Source: Linnemannia schmuckeri
Taxonomy: Eukaryota; Mortierellomycota; Mortierellomycetes; Mortierellales; Mortierellaceae
Direction of reading: 5' to 3'
Assembly (NCBI GenBank): GCA_029449235.1
Contig: JANATG010000009.1
Span: forward strand, 1 to 64,000
Length of the DNA stretch: 64,000 nucleotides
The notes under the pieces are model-generated. The model was not told the origin of the DNA. It saw only the letters and a program-made list of their open reading frames with translations, and did no database searches. How positions within the stretch are numbered: the stretch's first letter is position 1; each line of letters starts with the position of its first letter. Made by a program: the position numbers and the translations under genes. Shown here in pieces: positions 42,042 to 53,602 of this stretch.

Positions 42042-42950
42042 TGGAATCGTCAACCTCTCTCCCAGATACTCAGGACGACTCGGCTTTGTCACCTCAGGAG
42101 CACCAGCTTCCACCGCCTCAGCAACAACTGTCATCCTCATCGGCGGATCGTCCAATCCCCTTCTCTTCTTTTTCGTCACCACAACAAGCACCGAGACGCG
42201 CACGTTTGGCAAGTCAAGTGTCCGATCTTTCCCCTCGGACCCTATCCTCACTCCAATCTCTTGCACAAGAAGCAAAACGGATCCACCTGGACCCATCGGT
42301 TTTTAATTCCTCTTCGGCCACTTCCCCCAACCTCACTTTCAGTATGAAGCCAGAATCAGAGTCGCGCCTCCACCACAACGGTACTCACGCTCCTTCTTCA
42401 GACGATAAAAACGGACACAATGCTGCGTCGATGTCAATGCATGTCGATGGTGTCGACTCTGACACTACACCTTCTGGATTCAGTCGTCTGGAGTTGGTAC
42501 GATTGATGGTACAGTCTCTCCAGAGCCTTGGTTACCAGTAAGTTGACGGTTTGTGCGGTGTGGATATGTCCTCTATTTGGCTCAACTTTTGATTGCAACA
42601 ATGTGCCCAGACCGGAAAGAACAAAATGAGACTTCCTTTGTCCTTTTGCTCTGAACCAGTCACATTTCCACTCACATGCGAACTTTTTTTATAGGAAATC
42701 TGCCAGAGAACTCGAAGCCGAGTCTGGGTTCCAGCTGGAGAGTCCGGCAGTAACACGGTTCAGGGACAGTGTGCTTCAGGGCGATTGGAATACGGTCGAA
42801 CTACTGATCGGAGACCTCAACCTTGATACGACACATGAACTCTCGGTAATTGACCGTGCATTTATCCATCGCACCGCATCGAAAGAAAATAACCAAAAAA
42901 AAAAAAAAAAAAAAAAAAAAATGTGCAGCCAGTGCATAATATGCATGTTG

Positions 42951-42999
<49 letters not shown>

Positions 43000-45332
43000 G
43001 CATGATAAACTAGATTCCTGTTTACTAATCTTCGTATTTTTTTATCCTTTAACCTTCTATCATGAATCAGGTCAAGTTTTTGATTCGGGAGCAAAAGTTT
43101 TTAGAGCTGCTGGAGAGACGCAATATTAAGGACGCCTTGATTGTGTTACGATCCGAGTTGACGCCCTTGAACCAGAACATGGACCGTGTCCACTCCCTCA
43201 CAAGGTAGTTTACCTTGACCGGCCTCTCTGTTTATTTGATACTCTAGAATGAGGTAGAACCATGTCGTGCACAAGCAATAACCTAACGCGCATATAATCC
43301 TTCATGTAACGTAGCTACATGATGAGCAGCAGTCCGGAAGATCTTCGCCAGCGTGCTGACTGGGATGGCGTCAATGGATCTTCGCGCCAGAACCTGCTCT
43401 CTTCACTGCAGAGTACGTATCATCGCATGTTCCTGTGTGTGTTGTTATATGGTACACACTTTTTATTTGACAGAGTTGCTGACAGTTTGTTCATTTATGT
43501 GTTGTAGAGTTCATTTCGCCTGCGGTGATGGTGCCCGAGAACCGCTTGGAGACCATGTTGAAGCAGGCAGTGGATCATCAAATCAAGAACTGCTTCTACC
43601 ACGACAACCGCAATACCTCCAAGAGTCTCTACAGTGACCATGTTTGCGACAAGTATGTTCTGTTTTCATTTATACTCTTGCTTATTATTGAATATTTCGA
43701 CATGCCTGCTGACATTCTTTGTAATTAATTGGTATGCGGATCAAATCTAGGACTGGCATTCCGACAGTAACGAGACAGGTCTTGGAGAGGCACACAAACG
43801 AGGTTTGGTACATTTCCTTCTCTCACGACGGAAAGTACCTGGCCTCAGCATCTGCTGACAGCAAGATCATTATTTGGAATCTGGAGGTATGCAACTAACG
43901 GTTCATCGACTTTATCGCTCTACGGAATAAGAATCTAGCTCTTGTCAGACCTTAACCCTTTACTTGTTTTATGAAACACATAGACATTCCAACCAATGCA
44001 CACGCTCCAAGGTCACAGCAACAAAGTGTCGTGCTGCGCCTGGTCTCCGAATGACATGCAGCTCCTGACAGCAGGCTACGACAGGACCGTCAAACTTTGG
44101 GACATTCAGGTGCGTCATTGGCGAAGATATTGCTTATATGTATGTGAAATATGTATGACATTGTGCACAAATCCAATCACACTGAGGATTATTCCACTAC
44201 ATTCTCATTTCTCTAGACTGCCACGTTAAAGTCGACCTTCCCTCACCACAGCGATGTTGTCACATGCTTGGGATGGTTGCCTGACGGAGAGCGGTTTGTC
44301 TCTGGCAGCGAAAAGAACTTATTCCTTATGGTAAGCAATGTGAACATTGTGCTCTCCTGACTGAGATGCTTTGTTGCATGTTGGACTAGTGAGCTGACAT
44401 GTATCTCTTCCATATGTTCACCAGGCAACAGCAGGAAACTTACTCCGACAATGGCCATTCCCGGTCAGAGACCTGGCCATCTCTGCGGACGGACAGACAT
44501 TGGTGGCAATGGGCGGCACAATTATCCGGATGATCAGCCTTGTTGACTTTACCGAAGTCAGGTAATTGAGAATTGAGTACTGACAGGACAATGTCTACCC
44601 TGAAAGAAAATACCAGATTGTGGCTAATACGTATACCACGTAACATGTATTTTATATAGCAAACTTGAAGAGACGGACGGTATCACGGCGATCAGCTTGT
44701 CAAAGGATGGACAATTCCTCCTTGTCAACACCACCGTCAAGGTGAGATTGAGACCGTTGACCTCTTTCATCTTGTCTTGTATGTATTCTTGGTTGCTTGA
44801 CCCCATTTACTTAAAGCTTGTACTTAATTCCCTTCTGTGAAATCAATAGCCCGCACAGTTGCCGATGCATAGAGAGATTCACTTGTGGAATCTTCCTGAG
44901 GGACGAATTGTTCGAAAGTACTCGGGATACAAGCAAGGATTGTTTGTGATTCGGTCGTGCTTTGGAGGATGGGATGAGCGGTTCGTGATCAGTGGAAGCG
45001 AGGACTCAAAGGTGTATATCTGGCACCGTGAGAATGGCAATTTAATCCAGACACTGGATGGACACGATCGTTCTGTGACCATGGTCGCATGGAATCCTAC
45101 CAACCCGACCATGTTTGCGTCTGCAAGCGATGACAACACTGTCCGGATGTAAGCTTCTACGACTTTGTGTGTATAAGGTTGCCCTGAAAGTTTCTTGACT
45201 GTGGTATGCTATGTATGTTGATATCTAACACCTTTGTAACTTTGTATTGCATGCAAAAAAAGATGGGGTACCCCCGAGGATGCTGAGGTAGACTCTGCCC
45301 AGATTCTGAATGGGGACAGTGGTTCGGAGTAG
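42042..45332 (+). CDS. GID7: WDR26/GID7-like WD40 protein (GID/CTLH complex), start unresolved
   Basis: Exons 42042-42537, 42695-42845, 43071-43204, 43315-43412, 43508-43652, 43751-43886, 43984-44109, 44217-44330, 44425-44561, 44660-44741, 44850-45148 and 45263-45332. A disordered Ser/Gln-rich N terminus precedes a LisH motif (ELVRLMVQSLQSLGYQ), a CTLH region (VTRFRDSVLQGDWNTVELLI and VKFLIREQKFLELLERRNIK) and seven WD40 repeats (LERHTNEVWYISFSHDGKYL, SASADSKIIIWNLE, DRTVKLWDI, SGSEDSKVYIWHRENG, SASDDNTVRIWG). This is the WDR26/Gid7 arrangement; Gid7 helps assemble the ring-shaped GID/CTLH E3 ligase. The 5' start is unresolved: the first exon begins at an acceptor, the first downstream ATG is 42344, and a short upstream exon 41622-41640 is possible. 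The intron after exon 2 holds A runs of 27 and 45 bases. Confidence 0.88.
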
Positions 45333-45741
45333 ATAACTGGCGTCCGGATCTAGTTTTATTTTTTCTTTTTTTTTATTCTGGACTCTCGACAGAATCAGCC
45401 AAGAATAAACAAGACGAGCCAAGGGAGTAAGCCTTGCATGGCTTGCAACAACAGATACAGACAGACAGAAGGACAGATGGCAATGAGAGTACAAAAACAA
45501 CAACAGCACTTAGCATTCCATTAAACCATGACTTGTTTGCCACCAAAATTGCGCTTCTTCGTCTCGACTGTGATATTTTCATTCTCTTTTTCTTCTTTTT
45601 TTTCTGAATAACGACCGCCTCCCTCTCTCTGTTCCCACTGAAACACTCACGCACACTAGCGCGCACACACACACCCTCATCCCGACAAATACACTCTTTC
45701 TACAAACACACAAACACCTTCCTCACCACAACAGTAGCACC
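45333..45741. other. Intergenic, WDR26-like to F-box
   Basis: 409 bases. A (CA)n-rich leader precedes the F-box gene ATG. No gene. Confidence 0.5.
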
Positions 45742-47946
45742 ATGACAACAAACTCAGCGCCCGACCTTGAACATGTCCTTGCTGCCCCTTCCTTAGCCCC
45801 CGAAACGTTAACCTCTTCCCAGCCAACACTTGATGACGTGAAGATACTCGGTCTACATGCCTTTGTCGTTCCTTCCACCGATGCAACACGTGCACCTATA
45901 ACAGATTTCGAACAACCCTCTGTTTCTTCCACACCTGCGACCCATGCTTCCTCAGCCTGCGACCAGCAAAACAACGACGGGGACGACGAGCAAGAAGAGT
46001 CTTCTGACGAAAACAAAGATGCTGACGATGATAAAGATAACAACGATATATATGAAGGCGATGTGATTGTCCCCGTGGAACTGACAGTTGTCTCCAACAG
46101 CATCCTCGAAGCGATCCCCGACGAGATCTGGTGTCTCTTGCTCTCGTTCGTCCCGCCTACCAAGCTGACCACACTGACTCAAGTCTGTCGACGATGGAAA
46201 CTGATGATCGAACGAGACCTGGTTGCGAGCTACTGGAAACCGCTTACTATCCAAGGCGAACTTTTGGACCACTCGCTCTCACTTGATCTGGATGTGGACT
46301 CTGAGCACGCCGAGATGCCGATCGGACTTGTCAAGACGTTTCCAGAGCTTGTTCTTGGTCACACGCTGGTCATTTGTGAACTGTGTCTGATGCGGTCCAA
46401 GCGCGGGTGCGGGTCTGCGATCCCCTTGCCGGTCGATCGTCAGGATACTCTGGGACGAGTATGGATGTGTCGCCCTTGTCGACGAGACTACTATGAACGG
46501 CATCCGGAGCCCGAGAGGTTATTCAAGGCCGAGGACCGGGTCTCATTGCATGGACTTCCCGGTTACCCGCCCAAGGTGCCTCGTTCGACGGGTCCGCCTG
46601 CCCCTCGTCGGTACTACTACCCGCGTCAGCATTGGGGTGGTGAATCGAGTCGCTATTATGATGACTATAATTCGTTTGATGAGTCTAACTCGACGGACAT
46701 CGATTGGGATTCGGATGAGTTGGGTGGGCTTTACTTTGCGACAGAAGCGGATCTGGAGGCGGATGCTCGTGAGGCTGCTGCCAAAGAGGCCCCTCGAGTG
46801 CTGAAGGGCGTGATTCAGGGCATGGGATCAACTAGCGGCCGAGACACTGTGGGTGATTCTAATGATCAAGGTCAGGGTGCTCAGGACTCTGAGAGTACTA
46901 AACACGGACAGAGCAACGAGCCTTCTGGTACACTTGTCGACGACAAGCCCGCCTCAGCCGTAGAGCGAGACGCCGATGATGCGGTTATCACCGAGAGCAG
47001 CTTGACCGGCCAGAGCAGCGATGCTGGAGGTACCCCATTGGATAATGGATATGACGCTGATGGAGAACCAGAGATCAGGTTGGTCACTGATGATTTTAAG
47101 GGTGGTCAAGCTGATCATGGCGGCGAAGCTGATGATACTACCATGGACGATGAACCCGCTTCGGATGGCAAGGCTGAGAACACCAACGTTCAACTTGAAA
47201 ACGAAGAAGAGATGGATGAAGAAGACGATGATGAGATGAAGGAGGAAGACGAAGTCGACGAGGAGGATGAAGAGATGTCCTATAATGGGAGCGACCGTTC
47301 CAACAACGACGACGACGACGACGAGGAAGTAGTAGCAGAGGAACCCCAGACGCCAGCAAACCAGTCAATCGTTCAAGAGGCTCGCCGCCACCACGGTGGC
47401 GACATCGGGATCCAAATCCACATCAACAGCAACGTCCAACTCCGGACCAAGCTTAAACCCCTGCGCAACCGCCTCATGGAGACCCGCCTGGGTCTGTTGG
47501 GCCTCCAACGTCGCGGCGACTCGAAGCTCTGTCAAGACTATCTCAACGGCCTCATGGATGACCCCTTCAAGGTTGCGGACGTGATGAAACAAATGCAGTG
47601 GTACTTCTCTGCGACCGATTACCCATCCTATATCAAGGACAATGACTCGTCGACGGCCAAATCTGCGGCGATGGAGCAATGGATTGAGGATCTGATTGCA
47701 GGTCATGGGGAGAACGCCAAGAATGCGTATTGCGGGTTGGAGGAGGATGAGGATCCCGAGGATGCGGTTGCGAACGTCATAGATGCCGAGCAGCCGCCCA
47801 AGAGTCTTTGGGGAGTGTTGGATACGTGGATTGAGCATCGGTTGATTGTAATAGCAACAGAGCAAGCGAGTGTGAATACGGAGGTAGGAAGAAACAAGGA
47901 TGGCAGAGGGAACAAGGAAATACTAGAAACGAGAAGGAAAGGCTAG
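45742..47946 (+). CDS. F-box protein with LTR-derived C terminus
   Basis: Single exon, 734 residues as it now stands. An F-box spans about residues 118-160 (LEAIPDEIWCLLLSFVPPTK, TQVCRRWKLM), the docking site for Skp1 in SCF ubiquitin ligases. It is followed by a putative zinc-binding pair, CELCLMRSKRGCG and WMCRPCRRDYYERHPEPERL. Residues about 350-540 are strongly acidic and disordered, and a helical C-terminal domain follows (LRNRLMETRLGLLGLQRRGD). The last 33 codons, from 47847 on, are read from the solo LTR and end at its TAG. The former C terminus is still readable at 48168-48240. Homology of the non-F-box part is not recognised. Whether the altered protein works is unknown, but no lesion is seen elsewhere in the frame. 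Confidence 0.85.
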   Translation: MTTNSAPDLEHVLAAPSLAPETLTSSQPTLDDVKILGLHAFVVPSTDATRAPITDFEQPSVSSTPATHASSACDQQNNDGDDEQEESSDENKDADDDKDNNDIYEGDVIVPVELTVVSNSILEAIPDEIWCLLLSFVPPTKLTTLTQVCRRWKLMIERDLVASYWKPLTIQGELLDHSLSLDLDVDSEHAEMPIGLVKTFPELVLGHTLVICELCLMRSKRGCGSAIPLPVDRQDTLGRVWMCRPCRRDYYERHPEPERLFKAEDRVSLHGLPGYPPKVPRSTGPPAPRRYYYPRQHWGGESSRYYDDYNSFDESNSTDIDWDSDELGGLYFATEADLEADAREAAAKEAPRVLKGVIQGMGSTSGRDTVGDSNDQGQGAQDSESTKHGQSNEPSGTLVDDKPASAVERDADDAVITESSLTGQSSDAGGTPLDNGYDADGEPEIRLVTDDFKGGQADHGGEADDTTMDDEPASDGKAENTNVQLENEEEMDEEDDDEMKEEDEVDEEDEEMSYNGSDRSNNDDDDDEEVVAEEPQTPANQSIVQEARRHHGGDIGIQIHINSNVQLRTKLKPLRNRLMETRLGLLGLQRRGDSKLCQDYLNGLMDDPFKVADVMKQMQWYFSATDYPSYIKDNDSSTAKSAAMEQWIEDLIAGHGENAKNAYCGLEEDEDPEDAVANVIDAEQPPKSLWGVLDTWIEHRLIVIATEQASVNTEVGRNKDGRGNKEILETRRKG

Positions 47947-48162
47947 AAAATGAATCATGTTTATTATACAGGAAAGCTAGGGTATTTATATATGCTAGGT
48001 TATGGACTCCAGGATGGTGGTGATGTGGTTAGATGGTGATGTGGATAGATGGGGCGGTGGATAGATGGGGCGGTGGTTAGATGAGAAGGGCGGTTTAGAT
48101 GAAGGGTGGTTAGGTAGGAAGCGCGACCGCAAGGTAGGACAGCTGTCTATGATACTATCACA
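47847..48162 (+). repeat. Solo LTR, family 2, copy 2 (316 bp), inserted in F-box gene
   Basis: Begins TGTAATAG and ends CTATCACA. It is flanked by a perfect 5-base target duplication TTGAT (47842-47846 and 48163-48167). It aligns end to end with 5585-5914 with few differences, chiefly one minisatellite unit fewer. It carries the same TATA-like run. A solo LTR arises when the two LTRs of a full element recombine. Confidence 0.95.
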
Positions 48163-48167
48163 TTGAT

Positions 48168-48240
48168 AGGCGATCAGAGCTATTCGCCTGCCCTTGACTA
48201 CTTTGCCGTCCGTGTCGCCACCGACGACCTCGAGGACTAA
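48168..48240 (+). pseudogene. Displaced original 3' end of the F-box gene
   Basis: Directly after the second TTGAT copy the frame continues as GDQSYSPALDYFAVRVATDD followed by LED and TAA (48238-48240). Without the LTR plus one duplication copy (321 bases, a multiple of three) this segment is in frame with the F-box gene. The LTR contains an in-frame stop, so it is no longer translated as part of that protein. Confidence 0.88.
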
Positions 48241-49071
48241 ACTTGCCCTCCTTCTCTAGCCCTCTACTTCAGAACTTTGCTGCAGCTCAAGGAAGTAGCC
48301 AACGACAACTATCGCGATTTAGCGACACACAACAACAAACGATAATCACTACTGAAATTTTGACAACATACGACAACTGTCATAACAAACTACCAAAAGT
48401 TGACTACTATTATCGTCAGAGACAACGACAGGTAATCATTACAACATGCAACCGCAATGAAGACAGCTACTACAGTATCGATCACAACGGACTCCAACTA
48501 CAACAACCGAACTGAAGCGTAGGAACCAGCAGACAGCAAAAGACACCACCAACTCCGCTCGTTTTGCTAGTTCGCTGTCACAATATGCTTAATTTCAGTA
48601 ATAAAATCTCTATTTCGCATACACGACCCCCCATGGAGCCTTCGAATAAGCAGTCCAGTCTCTCCAATCCTATAAATTAAAAATGCGTATTGCAGCCTCA
48701 AAGGTTTCCTCATAATGTCTCACAACATTAACACAGGATTTCAAATTGCATGAATCCCGTTACCTTGGCCATAGCCTGAAAAACTATGGTTTGAGGCGTG
48801 GGTGAGTGCCCAGACACTTCCTAAGACTGATTATGTACGCAAATAAAACATTTGACATTGCCGTTTTCTATGACATGTTGAACACCACGGTGTACAGACA
48901 TCTTTAAATTTAATTCAATCCAAAATTCAGAAACACACAAAAGAGTTTTTCGACATATGTTCGATTACATGCAGTTGATGGATAAACACGAGAATAGAAA
49001 GGAAGCGTAGGAGAAAACAAAAATTTGATATTTTTTGTTAGTTTTTAATAATGTTGGCAAGTGGCAACTTT
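48241..49071. other. Convergent intergenic region
   Basis: 831 bases between the F-box gene and the MTC6-like gene. It starts with (CAA)n-rich DNA (48300-48510) in the old 3' UTR. No gene or RNA recognised. Confidence 0.5.
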
Positions 49072-52000
49072 TTAAGCAGGGACTGTTTCGACCTCGGTGA
49101 GAAGGAGCTTGCGGCGGACATCGGCACGGCGCCTGCTCGCCTTGCGCAGACGACCATTTCGACGGAACTTCATGTACAAAAATATACCCACTAGCACCAG
49201 AATAATCACCCCTCCTACAAGATAGATAAAGATGAAAAAGACAGTAGTGTCAGTCGAGGCAAATAAGTAATGTTCAAGCAATACAGAAAGGGGCAATCAG
49301 AAAAATGTCAGAGGGAGTACCGATGGTGGAGACTTTGATGATTTCTTGGAGGGCAACAGTATTATCGGGATCCTGGTATGGGCAGATTCCCTCCGAACCT
49401 CCGGGAACCCAGCATCCAGCAGTTTGCCAGCTCGAAATATCGATCCAGATAACACCTCCTCCAGGAATTTCATTGGCTCCTCCAGCCATAATAGTAGGTT
49501 CCGCCTTGGCTTCCCTGATCCTGGTCGCTGTGCTGCTTCCAGAGTGTTGCTGGTGTTGTCCATCCGATACAGCTTGAGATTTGCGCCCGTTGATGCTCTT
49601 GGCATCTCTTTCTTCGCCACCATCGTCGCTCTTGTCATGGCGTGGTTGTATCTTCCTCGTCATCTCTTCCCGCTTCTTGAGGTGCTTGAATGCATCAGTA
49701 ACAGCATCCGTCCACCGACTGATAACAGGCTTAAGCAAAGACGCAGATTTCTCACCCAGTCGACCGAGGGACAACGACTGGGATGATGATGAAGTCGATG
49801 ATGTCGTCTTATTCCAGTATGCCTGAATGGTCGCATACAAGATCTGGTTCTCGCGTACTGTCCGTGGCACATCGAACCTGTACCCTTCTGGACATGTCAC
49901 ATCCCGATAGTTTCCTGCACCCTTCTCATATATCATCCACTATAGGCCATAAAGAATGAGAAGCAGTTAATATTCATACCTCCCAATTGATGATAACTAA
50001 GAAAAACAAAACAGTGTGGATGATGTACCTGAAAAGAGGTGCCGATTTTGCGACAAGCAACAGGAAGTTTGTCGTTGCAGTTTTGTACGACCCATCGACC
50101 GTTGCTCTTCATAGCACCGCAGCGGTGGTTGCGATCCCGCATCATTTCATCGGGTGGTTGGTTCAAGTCCCACGACCAGATCGTCATCGCCGTCTGCTCC
50201 GAATACGACAACGATTGAGATCTACCCTCCACCAGCGATGAGAACCCGCAATTTGTCTATTATTTGTTTGTGTCAGGATGAGTGTGTATGGTTAACTTGC
50301 AATTGAAAGATACCGCTTGCGTAAATAATAAGCCGTAGGCAACAAGGACTTACGACAACACGTCCAGAGAGAAAGGTCCAGGGTGACATATCGTTGTCAG
50401 ACATGCTTGCGAAGGACCAGGTCACGTCGTTCGTATTGGGTCCACCTATCCCCTTCAACGGTGTGAGCTGATCAAAGTTCTCTTCAGAGCCTGTCGGGTA
50501 CATCATAACACCTGGAACAGGGAGAGAGCAAGTGTCCTGATTCAAAGTGGATGAGACTCGGAGGAGACTGCCGTTGGTCATCGACGGACCCATCGCTGCT
50601 TGTCGGTGAAAAGTCTGATAGTCGTCCGTGATATTGTAGGTAGTGTTGGCGGCCAGATTGTTGGCGCCAATCCCGATCACAATCCGTCGTTTGGCTTCCT
50701 TCCGTAGATACAAACTAGTTGGCCATCCTGTTGGTGCTTCAAGCTTGTTTGTTGTGGGGTTCCTCGTAGTATTGTAGTAGTCCAGTCCGACAGGGCCATC
50801 CTTCCACCAGCTTGCTTCAATATCCGCACGATCGAGTTCCAATAAGTTAGGGGTGTATATCGATTGAGGGAACGCGTCGATAAAAAGTTGACGGAGCGAG
50901 ACTATCTTGGTCGCAGCAAACTCGCTGATGGTCCTGTTGGTGTTGGGTGAGATGATGTGTCCGAAGAACTCTGCGTTGCTAATGGGTGGAGTTGTTGAAG
51001 GGGTCGCTCCAGATGGTGCAGGAGTTGTTGTAGTAGGCGTGGGGGTAGTAGGTCGAGAGCCCAGGCTGTTGTTGTTGAGTTCGTTGAGGTTGAGGATGAT
51101 AAGGATAACATCCTCCAACTCGCTGGGTCTCGTTAGTTCGATCCAACCTTCAAGTGCTTGCAACAGCAGTACGATATCCTCGCCAGATGAACAAGTAATC
51201 CCGTCCACTGTTTGGTCGACTGCTCCAGCCGCAAGTGGATTGTAGGATGCGACTACGCCCTTGCTCATAGCCAGACGATGGGGAACTCCTCTGTGCGGAT
51301 GGTGTGAGGCTGCATACCGTGAGACCCCTCTGTTGGTCGATCCTATAGCGTCAGAGGCCATGGGCTGCTTATGTTGGGGATCGATTCCTGAAGTCTTGGG
51401 TTTGATTGGGGGGCGCACCGGTCGTTTCTTTTTCCGAAACCATTCCCGTCCACGACTGCCCCTGCTCTTGTTCTTAAATTCGGCTCCCTTTTCCCCTGTC
51501 ACTGCCGCCGCCTTTTTGTTGTTGTTGTTGATGTTGTTGGTGCGATTGCTGTGATTGGATTTGGTGCTACTGTTATTGTTGTTGTTTTTGTTATTGTTGT
51601 TGTTGTCGCCTGATGTGAGCGTGGGCGAATTTCTTGATTTGTTTTTCAGAGCAGGGGCTCTCTTGTGCACCGTTGGATGCGTGTCTGGACCTTCTTCCGT
51701 GGAACGTTCACTTGAGGAAGTCGAAGAAGAATCGATAACGGACAATGGTGGTAATGCCGCTGCAGATGGCGATAAGAGAGAAACGGATGGTTGAAAGGCA
51801 GGAAGCACGCCTTCCGCAGTTCTGTCCTGGTGCTCCTGTTTGCCCTGCTTTTGCTTTAGCTCCTCCGCCGTTATGCCTTCAGCAACTATGTCCTGTTGCT
51901 CCTGCTGTCCCTGTCTGTTCTCTTGCTCGAATTCCTCCGCAGTTGCCTCGACAGCGGGGGTAATATTACCCATGCCTTGCAGTTGCAACAGAGAATCATC

Positions 52001-52729
52001 TGTAGCTCCTCCTGCTGCTCCTCCCGTACCAGACATGGCACGGATACGTTCCTGTTCCTGTTCCAAAGCCAACCTAAGAACAGTCAAGGGATTCCCTGTT
52101 GTATCCCGTTTTAGACGCGGACACAACTGCCACCCCAACGCGGCACTATCCCACCAAAGATCCAAAACCAGCCTCCTCATTCCCGCCTGTAGTAATTCTG
52201 GAACTCTAGAAATCCTGTCGTGTCCAAAATCGTTCTTGAAGTATGCAGTCCTGGTATCGATCCCTGTCCAGAGTTGTCTGTTGATTGGGATGAGGGGGTC
52301 GGCAATGAGTTTTTGAGTTGCCAGGGCGCCATCGGCGTATTCGCGAGGTTCGGAGAGGTTTCCGAGGGGTGTTTGTGAGGTGAAGGCAAAGTTGGGTCCT
52401 TGGAGAGGGGGAAAATCGTCGGGGGAAGGAGCATCGACACGTTGGTTCTTATCGTTGTCGCGCGGATTCGCGTCGCACGGTTGTAAGAGGAAAAATGAAG
52501 GATTTAAGGATGTTCTTGAAGAGGGTGAAAAAAGAGAGGAGAAGAAGCAGTTGAGGGAGAGGAGGATGAAAAAGAGGAGTAATGATGGGGATGGGCTGTT
52601 GCGGTTGCTGATCGTGCCCCTTCCTGAATAATTGGTGGCAACGTTGGTTGTTGGTGTTGGTATGGACTGGCAAAGAGGAGGCTGTGGTCGATGTCGTTTC
52701 ATGGGCAGCGACCAAGAGGTATGACTCAT
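49072..52729 (-). CDS. MTC6: MTC6-like membrane protein (PLC-like fold, lectin-like domain)
   Basis: Exons 52729-50354, 50256-50029, 49939-49321 and 49214-49072 give 1121 residues. A signal anchor lies at residues 50-67 (LLLFFILLSLNCFFSSLF). The PLC-like TIM-barrel region begins with LWTGIDTRTAYFKNDFGHDR and MRRLVLDLWWDSAALGWQLC. It is broken by a long insert rich in Gln, Asn and Ser, then resumes with EDIVLLLQALEGWIEL and EDVILIILNLNELN. A C-type-lectin-like module follows (RNHRCGAMKSNGRWVVQNCN, LPVACRK), then Cys-containing segments and a final membrane helix (GGVIILVLVGIFLYMKF) with a basic cytosolic tail. This matches fungal maintenance-of-telomere-capping protein 6 in layout; its molecular role is poorly known. 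Start codon chosen as the first true ATG of the frame. Confidence 0.75.
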
Positions 52730-53602
52730 TGTCGCTGTGTTGTATGGTTGCTGATTAAGTATGGGTGTGAGAGTGAGAGTGATGAGATGCAAGTGTGGAG
52801 ATGGGGTTGTGTGGGTGTAAGCGAGTGTGAATAAACGCGGAGGATGGATGATCCGTTGTGTAGAAAAAAGAAAAAAACGTGAATGAAAGGTATGGGTTGA
52901 TGGGAGAAGGGGATGTAGTGAGGCTGATGCAAAGTGAAGAAAGGAAGAGCGAAAGAGAGAGAGAGAGCGAAAGAGAGAGAGAGATAGTTGTGAAAGAAGG
53001 AAGGGCGATGGACAGACAGAGAGAGAGAGTAAAAAGTAAGAAGAAGAAAGAAGCGAGGGAAAGAGTGTGATTCAGGACAATGACGATGGAAGAAAGTGGA
53101 AAAAAAGGGAAAGTGAAGAGAGATCAGGAGAAGAGGAAGGACAAGAAGAGCACACAAAGGGGGAAGACAGACAACGGCTCTTCAAGGAAAAATAATGCGA
53201 CGTTTTGAATTATTAAAGAACGATGGGCGTGTGAGAGTGACAACTGATCGAAATGAACTACCAGACATCAGACCCTGGTTGGCCTTGGGGGGGGGGAGGT
53301 GGTGCACAGTTCGCCACTAAAAATATACATATTCATTAGTTTGTCAGCCCTTACTTTGCCCTCCTTTCTGCCTTCCTTCTATCCTTACCGACTCCTGCAC
53401 ATGGTTCATCCTTTGCTCCTTTCTCCCGTTTTTTATCATAATTACCATAGCGACATTAGAGCGACCGGACCCGTCCTTCCTTCTTGCACTGGCATGAACA
53501 GGACAATCATACAAAACAAAACATAATTGAATCTCAGTGTCATCTCAGATAACTTTTTCATATCTTTTTTTTTTTGTGCAGATCCGATCTATGTATGTGC
53601 TG
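52730..53602. other. Intergenic, purine-rich
   Basis: Lies between the MTC6-like and WSC-domain genes, both on the minus strand. GAGA-rich simple sequence at about 52935-53070 and a G run near 53288-53297. No gene. Confidence 0.5.
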
